Shown one piece after another: positions 57,421-64,000 of a stretch of 64,000 bases of DNA. Position 1 is the first letter of the stretch, and every line of letters begins with the position of its first letter. This DNA comes from Lepas anatifera (taxonomy: Eukaryota; Arthropoda; Thecostraca; Lepadidae). The position numbers and the translations under genes were made by a program. The notes beneath the pieces were generated by a model. It saw only the letters and a list, made by a program, of their open reading frames with translations, had not been told where the DNA came from and did not search any database. The stretch covers positions 41,059-105,058 of the forward strand of contig JAOTON010000981.1 of NCBI GenBank assembly GCA_034440635.1. The letters run 5' to 3'.

Positions 57421-58904
57421 TGGAACCATACGTTTATTACAACAACAACAACAAACAGGCACATATATACGTGCGCAACCGCAACACTCACACAAAGGGG
57501 GGCATTAAAAAGCCAAAAAAAGGGAACACTTTCGTCGTAGACGTTACGGAGGTAAAGAGCGATTTAGTACCATGATTATCATCACCCGACCTCATTCATC
57601 TCCCGACCAGCTGCTGAGGGTGACAATGGCAGGTCATCAGGAGTCATGACATCGTGCAGGCGGCAGGAATACGTGCATTTCACCGCCAGCCCGAGGAAGG
57701 GATTTAGCAGGAACTGTGCGGGACCGCCGCATCCAGATATATCCCGGGGGCAGGGAGTAAATAAAATAAAATAACGTAAAAAAAGTGAAGTGAAAGAATG
57801 CAAAAAAAAATAAATAAAATAAAAAAAACAGTAGTGTTGTGCGAGTGAATTATGTGCCCTGCCGTAGTCGCAGACCCTCTTGTGCGTGTTTCCGAGTAAT
57901 GCCGAGCAGAGTCGTGGTGGATGCCACCGAGACATCGGCCGGCGCGCGCCCGGTCGAGAGGTGTAGAACGAATGGGGGGCGGGGTTCGGGGAGCGGCGAA
58001 GCGGTCAGCAGCGGAGAAAGGAAGGGCCGGCGAAAGGAGGCAGGCATGAGGCACTCATAGTGTTAACAATTAACAATAACAATTATATGCATTATCACGC
58101 GGTTGAATCAGGGCACAGTCCGTAACGAGAAGAAAAAGACCTCAGTGCCTCTCCCGAACTCCCGCCCGCTAGAGAGTCTGAACATGTAGCCACAGTCGCT
58201 CCCGGCCAAAACGCACTTCAATGTCGGGGCATACGGCCTGATATGGGGGAGCCTCAGTAATCATAACAAAGCAGCCAGTGGGTCATGGAGGCTGGTGACA
58301 ATAATAGCTCTTCGCAGGGGCCAATATTGGGGCACACGACATCGATCCAGCAACCATATTGATCAGCAGGTAGCGCGGCTCCATTCCGCAGGGTGATGGT
58401 CACCGAGATACACACACGGCTTGAGGGCTATTCAATCATGTTAAATGGTAATAGATCAATGGTGAATTAGACAAATGCGGCAGTATTCCAGCAAGCAGGC
58501 TAGTGTGGAGGCGACTCAAGAGATATATAAAAAAACCCGGTGGATATTGACATAGCTGCGTCTGACAGCCTCAGAGAAATGTCACCCCTGCCACCACGCC
58601 TCACAACCGCCCACCATGGCTGGTGCCACCACCTCCCTGACCGGCCAAAGCGACAAGTGCTGCCACCCCTAATCCGGCCACGGCACAAGTGCTGCCACCT
58701 TTCACATGGCGAGCAGGCATCAGATTGTTCGACATTACAGGCGGTCCCCATCACAGGCAGCACATTACCACGAAAATGATCGCATAATCGTCGGGAACGA
58801 GGGCAGATAGGTGCATTAAGTTTGTGCAAAATAACATGCAGTGTTCGCCAGGTTGTGGGTCTGTGTGATTACATTCCTTTAGTAGTATTTAGGTACTTAG
58901 TCAG
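57421..58904. other. No gene recognised; GC-rich from 57900
   Basis: A/T-rich tracts at 57760-57830 are followed by CpG-richer DNA (57900-58060 and 58560-58700). No family motif or good exon was found. Confidence 0.45.
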
Positions 58905-59300
58905 CTTCTGGGGCGGTCCACGGCCGATGTCTCCGCTTCCCTTGACTTCCTCTCCCCGCCTCGACATTCGCCAGCGCCCCGATGTCGGATGGCAGCGGTC
59001 GCCCCATGATGAGCTGATGCAGCGTGGTGACACCTCAGTGTCAGAGCTCCAGTAGCCAGGGGAACGGCACCAGCTCACGATCCCAGTACGCCGCATGTCT
59101 GCCTCTCCTGGTCGGTCAGCTTCGGGAGCAGTCCTCGGCCGATGTCCTCGCCGATTCGACTTCCTCTCCCCGCCCCGAAATTCGCCAGCACCCTGGTGCC
59201 GGATGCCAGCGGTCGCCCTATGCTGAGTTGACGCGGAGTGGTGGCACCACAGCGTTAGCACTCCAGCAGCCGGGAGAACGGTACCAGCTACACGCCCCCA
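58905..59300. repeat. About 200-bp tandem duplication, two copies
   Basis: 58905-59075 and 59112-59288 share 'ggtccacggccgatgtc'/'agtcctcggccgatgtc', 'gacttcctctccccgcc', 'attcgccagc', 'cagcggtcgccc' and 'gctccagtagccaggggaac'/'cactccagcagccgggagaa', with about 80% similarity by eye. Confidence 0.85.
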
Positions 59301-59723
59301 GCCCGCCGCCCGTCTGCCTCTCCTGTGGATATGGGGTGTGCTTAGAGGGGAGGGGAGGGTAGGGTTTGTTGGTGAGTTTGCATGTTAGTAGAGACCTTGA
59401 GAGTTAGTTGACTTAGCGTTTACTTGGTGGAGATAGGAAGGGGCAAGAGTGGTGCCGGAGGTCGGCCTGTGTCAACACCTACATATGCCTTTAGTTATAC
59501 ATCTTAAGCCGCTAGATTTGTATTCTGAATATCTACATATAGTTAGAAGACTTTACATGGTAAGGTACAAATAGTGACATAGAAAAGCTGGAGATAGTTG
59601 CTGTTTTCACTTAATCTGTTCATAATTTTAATAGTTATCTACGTACAGTTTTTTAGTACAATTTTAAAGAATTGCTTGCTACGTGGGATATCCGCCATAT
59701 TTCTGATTTTACGAGCTATAATT

Positions 59724-62666
59724 TTATTCCATGTCCTTGGGGCTGAAACGAAAAAAAGAGAACTTCCGGTACATCGTTTGTGCGAACGGGACTTCAAAAT
59801 GCTGGGCGTGTCTGGCGCTGCGTCTTATTTGATCAGTTTGGGTCCAAGTTAGTCGCTCTGACAGGGCAGTAGGGAGTGAATTCTGAACGAGTTTATGAAG
59901 AATTTCTAATTGGGAGACTTCTACTAGGTCTTTTAACTTCAGTATGTTATATTTTTTAAAGAGGGGACTAGTATGGGCCAGGCGGTCGGTTTTATCAATT
60001 ATTCGGATTATTCTTTTCTGTAGATTTAACTTTTCTAGCTTATATTCGAACGTACTACCATAAATGGGGAGACAATATCGGATGAAGGGCAAGATGAGAG
60101 AGTTGTACAGCAGGAGGATATGACTTGAGTCGAAAATATGCTGTGATCTTCTAATGAGTCCTATGTTTCGGGAGATTGTATTCTCAACATTTTTTATGTG
60201 ATCCGTCCATCTTAAATCCTCGCTTATAGTAATTCCGAGATACTTCGTGGAAAATTTACGCTGGAGGTTGGCGCCACCCTACGGCTAGGGCCAGATTAGG
60301 TTTGGGGATGGATGAAAATAATTGATAGTTCGATTTTGGACATTAAGCGAAAGCCGGTTGCAACATAGCCACGTATTAATCTCAGTAAGGCTACTATTAA
60401 TGACTGATTCGAGAATGGTTTCATTTTGTGCGGTAAAGAGGAGGGGCCGTATCGTCAGCAAAAAGATAGAATTTTGGGGCGACAGAACTCTTATGCATAT
60501 CATTTACATACAGCAAAAAGGAGCGGGCCCAGAACGCTGCCCTGGGGTACTCCCATTGGGAGTTGTTTGGGGGTACTTGATAATATTCCGTTACATTTGA
60601 CAAACTGGGTGCGATTTTCAAGGTAAGTTCGAAAGAAATTTAGAGATGTTCCTCGCATGCCATAGTGACTTAATTTAGAAAGCAAAATTTCGTGGTTAAC
60701 AGTATCGAAAGCCTTGCTGAAATCTAAATAAATGGCTGCTGATGTTTTTTTGGAGACCATGGCGGAAGTGATGTCATCGTAAAGTAGGGCGATAGGCATG
60801 AATGTGCTTTTGTTTTTTTTGGAAGCCAAACTGATTTGCAAATATTGAATTGGTTTCAGTTAGAAATTCGGTCATTTGATTGTGTACAATTTTCCTCTAG
60901 TACTTTTGAAATTACAGGGAGAATTGATATTGGTCGATAGTTATTAAAAAGTTGACCTATCACCGGCTTTATGAATGGGAACAACAAGAGCAATTTTCAG
61001 TTCATCTGGGAAGACTCCTTAGGTTAAGCAAAAGATTGAATAGGTGGGTTAGGTGTGGCAATATTGAGGGGCATAGAAGTTGCAAAATTTTGGAACTGAC
61101 TCCGTCGTAGCCCGCTCCTTTCTTCCCAAGGGAGAAGATAATTTGTTGAACGGTTTGATAATTTACTGGGTGGAAGTCAAACTGTGGGTAATTTACATTG
61201 TCTAGGTAAGTTAGGAGGATCCAAGGTGGACGGAGGAAGAGCGTTATCAAGGCGAGTTCCTATGGTAGAAAAATTATTGAAGTTGTTTGCGATGTCTAGG
61301 GGGGTTATTCACAGCTTCATTGTCCAATTTGAAGATTTCAGGAAGGTCATTTCTAGTCTTATTTTGTTGTATTGTTAAGCAGAGTGTGCCAAAGTTTTTT
61401 TGGGTCAGATTTCTCTTCCTGCAGCTTTCTTTTGATAATAATGTTTCTTAGAATTACGAATAACGCTTGTGAGGACATTTTTATATCTCTTATAAACTGC
61501 TTCGTCGGATTTACGTTTAGATGCTATGAATTTTTGGTAGAGGTCTTCCTTCTTATTTATGCACTTTAGGAGGCCATAGAACGAAATCCATGGTCTAATG
61601 GGTACCGTTTTACGAGTATTTTTAGTGAATTGAGTGTTTTTTTTTTTCCTCTGAGAGGGGTTGTTTGGAGAAGATTCGCAGCCAAAATGGGATCAATAAT
61701 TGTGAGGTAATTACCAAGTCTGTGGGAGTAATTTTTCTTTAAGGACATCCAATTTTCTGAAATCGAAACAGACTGTAGATTTTTGGTCGGGCCGTGAAGC
61801 GTTGAATGATGAAAACAATCAAGGGTTATCGGAAGATGATCACTTACATCTGCAATTAGTACGGAAGACGATCTTATAATAGAAATATCATTGCAAAAGA
61901 AGTTATCAATGAGAGTTTGAGAATCAGGACATATACGGGTAGGTACTGAGATGCATGGGTGAAGCCCATGGGCAGCCAATGCGTGTAGGAAGTAAGCAGT
62001 TGGTTCTACATTGTTACATTTAAGCAGATCGAAATTGAAGTCGCCTCCTAAGATGCAGACTTTTTCTTCACTAGATAGTTTATCTACTGTTGACTCAAGG
62101 TAATCAAAGAATATTCCGGAAGGAAACGAAGGGGATCTATAGAGAGAGCCTATAACAAAAATGAAATGGTAGGAACATTTTGAATTTCTAGAAAAACAGA
62201 CTGTTGCTGAAGGGATTTGGACTCAAGCTCATACCTCCCTGCTGTAGGTGATATTCTTATGTATAAAAAATTCCTGCACCCTTTCCTTTACATGCTACAG
62301 GTGACGAAATTTCCAAGGTCGAAGTCTGAGAGTTGATACGAGCCTATTTTGTTCGGGACTTTAGCCAAAGCTCAGTGACAAGAAGAATTAATGGTTGTTG
62401 CCTTAGTTGGGATATGAAGGCTTGAAGGGAATCAAAATTTTGGGAAGGGACCTTATATTAACATGAATAATTGGGAAAGTGTTGCTCAGACAGGCTTCAT
62501 TATATTGTTTTACAGTTTGATAATCACATGCCTCCAGAATCTGTACATAGTTAGGTAGCCCAATATTGTTTTCATTATTATGGTTAGAGAAATCTGGCAG
62601 AAATCTAATTGGTTGTAATTCAGATGGGGTTTCTCTATTTTGGTGTTTGTCAGGACAAGTAGCCAA
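59724..62666 (-). pseudogene. LINE ORF2: endonuclease-reverse transcriptase, fragmented
   Basis: From 5' to 3' on the minus strand there are seven segments. The endonuclease start is IIHVNIRSLPK (62403-62666). The endonuclease middle and end are VPTRICPDSQTLIDNFF and the catalytic-type SDHLPITLD (61566-61979). The pre-RT linker is KKGAGYDGVSSKILQLL (61002-61250). RT motif A is LDFSKAFDTVNHEILLSKL and motif B is GVPQGSVLGPLLF (60500-60841). Motif C is FYLFADDT (60421-60621), followed by EINTWLCCNRLSLN (60285-60503). The C-terminal region is LQKRIIRIIDKTDRLAHTSP (59724-60092). At least five frame changes disrupt it. Confidence 0.88.
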
Positions 62667-62950
62667 CTTGAGTTTAATTAAAGCAAACTTTTACACTAAG
62701 GCAGACTTACTCACAAACAAACTCACAAAGAAGACAAACACACTTAAACTCAGGCCTGTAGACCTGGGTGGTAAGGGGGTGGCCAAGAAAAAAAAAACAA
62801 CACAAGACCAGAAAAAAACAAAAAAACAAGGAGTTGGGTACCGTGAACCAGCTAAAGCTTGGACCAGCTACAGTAAATTACCTATGCATAAATGAAGTAA
62901 GATTACATGTCCCTGAGAAGCACAAGACATTACGAGGCAGCACCAAAAGG

Positions 62951-63781
62951 CTAAACAGCATCAGTGGTGCCTGTTGTGGTCAGCGGAGACTCCTGGCCGT
63001 CCAATTTTGGGTTCTCCATCGCCCTGATGCTAGGGGAGGCATGTGAAGTGGGAGGTGGCCCTGCGCTCACAAGTGTGGCGCCAGGTTGAGCTGGTGTGGC
63101 AGCCCCAAGAGTAGATGTGGATGGATACCTAGATTGGAGGGTCTGCTCCTGGGGATTCATTTCTGTCCAAGCCCGGGGTGGCACTATCCCCCCTGATCTG
63201 TGTCAGGCTCAACATCACAGGATACATCTGGGCCAATGTTGGAGGGACCACCAGTCTCCCCACCTCCCACCATCAGTCACGTTCACAGCAGGGGCCACAG
63301 GCTCAGCTGTGCCCAAGTGAGTGGCCTGTGCAATGGGACAGCATCAGAGTGGGGAGGCCAAGCCCTGGGATTGGTTATGGCCATGTTCCCCCCCAGGTAC
63401 TCATGCTAGAAGAGGAAGCCTTAGTTGCTCTTGGCTGCACAGACCCATTAGGTTTTTGTCTATCACCCTTTGGGGCAAGGACACACCAGTATTTGCTCCC
63501 TTGACTAATCTAGAGACACCAACCCCTGAAACCCGGTCTCCAACAGCACTCTTGGCTCCCTCTGAGGATGGTATGGTTACACCAGAATCACTGCTAGAGT
63601 GTGCCTGCCTCGACTGTCTCCAGATCTCAAGGATCTCCTGCTTGGTAGTCCCAACAAATAGTTCCACTGGCTTTGAGGTGGCAGATACCTTTACAAAGAT
63701 CCTACCTGAGTTTGTGTAATAGGATGAGAAGGGTGCCTTGTCCCTGGGGGTATTCAGTTCCTTGCAGGGCTTTCTCACCAC
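62951..63781 (-). pseudogene. LINE ORF1-like remnant
   Basis: The minus-strand frame 63401-63781 contains FSSYYTNSGRIFVKVSATSK, then PVELFVGTTKQEILEIW. It resembles the C-terminal 'YYTSNGRIYV' region of ORF1 proteins from CR1/Jockey-like LINEs. A second frame (62951-63184) is a Pro/Ser/Thr-rich tail. Its position just 5' of the endonuclease remnant fits ORF1 of the same element. Confidence 0.6.
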
Positions 63782-63929
63782 TGCAAGTCGCCCAGACGTG
63801 AGATCTTCATAAAATTAATTGTGGCGTGCTGTGCTGGCCTGGTGCGTTGCCTATACACATGCATGCGTTCATCCAAGTACGCAAAGCGCACAAGTATGAC
63901 CTTCTTGTTACGAAGGCGATGGGTACGCA

Positions 63930-64000
63930 AGTTTGCTGCAACCCCCCACTTTGCCGGTGGCGACGCTTATGTTTGGAAACGCATTTTCCATCGTACATTC
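63930..64000 (-). mobile_element. Composite-repeat fragment cut by the window end
   Basis: The segment 'ccggtggcgacgcttatgtt' with 'ggaaacgcattttcca.cgt' matches 35177-35227 and is the inverse of 13880-13935. Confidence 0.8.

Larger units (their letters stand above)
59600..63785 (-). mobile_element. Decayed LINE (CR1/Jockey-like group), minus strand
   Basis: Successive minus-strand frames give an ORF1-like domain, an apurinic-type endonuclease and a reverse transcriptase in the right order. Many frameshifts separate them, so it is inactive. No clear 3' tail or target-site duplication is seen, and the 5' end is uncertain. The clade assignment rests only on motif flavour (FSKAFDTVNHEILL, SLILPFIRYC-type tail). 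Confidence 0.85.

Noticed and set aside
57839..59362. GC-rich frames near 57.9 and 59.0 kb as genes
   Set aside because: Arg/Ser/Pro-rich low-complexity frames in both directions. The second set is generated by a ~200-bp tandem duplication.

Overview
The window is non-coding-rich animal DNA, most likely from an arthropod. The evidence is canonical GT/AG splice sites, spliced C2H2 zinc-finger, THAP and Myb/SANT-like coding exons, tRNA-derived SINEs, LINE fragments, very long (TC)n/(GA)n microsatellites, and arrays of the arthropod-type telomeric pentamer TTAGG/CCTAA at interstitial positions. Nothing is bacterial (no operons, no ribosome-binding-site-led ORFs). The species cannot be named from the sequence alone.

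Layout. 1.2-2.1 kb: first copy of a TGACCT/AGGTCA-rich repeat. 2.3-8.0 kb (minus strand): a phase-consistent candidate gene. Its exons are a KTEE-rich exon (7801-7956), a C2H2-like exon (5434-5542), a small exon (4311-4355), a Myb/SANT-like exon (3662-3817) and a final visible exon (2296-3334) with about 14.7 copies of a 60-bp repeat that encodes a 20-residue acidic/proline repeat. One extra G breaks the frame in that array. 8.6-10.7 kb: a degenerate minisatellite and a perfect 568-bp (TC)n tract. 12.6-13.1 kb: a THAP-domain first exon behind a promoter-like block that recurs at 55 kb. 13.1-14.5 kb: nested dispersed repeats.

14607-27746 is the most striking object: a 13.1-kb foldback transposon with an 8-10 bp target-site duplication and matched termini. 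Its inverted arms (about 3.2 and 4.7 kb) are tandem arrays of a 297-bp dimer built from two diverged ~149-bp monomers. The 5.3-kb core has no recognisable transposase. It holds three GGGGCCC-type minisatellites, a LINE endonuclease fragment and two small elements with 8-bp target-site duplications.

28-43 kb is a graveyard of small DNA transposons: hAT-like MITEs with proven 8-bp duplications, a TIR element whose arms carry TTAGG repeats, TTAA-flanked TGACCT-rich elements, and a 1.9-kb repeat present twice (33.2 and 40.4 kb), the second copy abutting a 270-bp CCTAA array. 44-53 kb: two tandemly duplicated C2H2 genes on the minus strand (15 and 14 fingers), the second with a 720-bp (GA)n tract in its upstream intron. 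54-59 kb: repeats. 59.6-63.8 kb: a decayed LINE on the minus strand with ORF1 and endonuclease/reverse-transcriptase remnants.

The credible host genes are DNA-binding proteins of three families (C2H2, THAP, Myb/SANT-like), which often expand together with, or derive from, transposons. All other ORFs appear to be repeat translations or chance frames.
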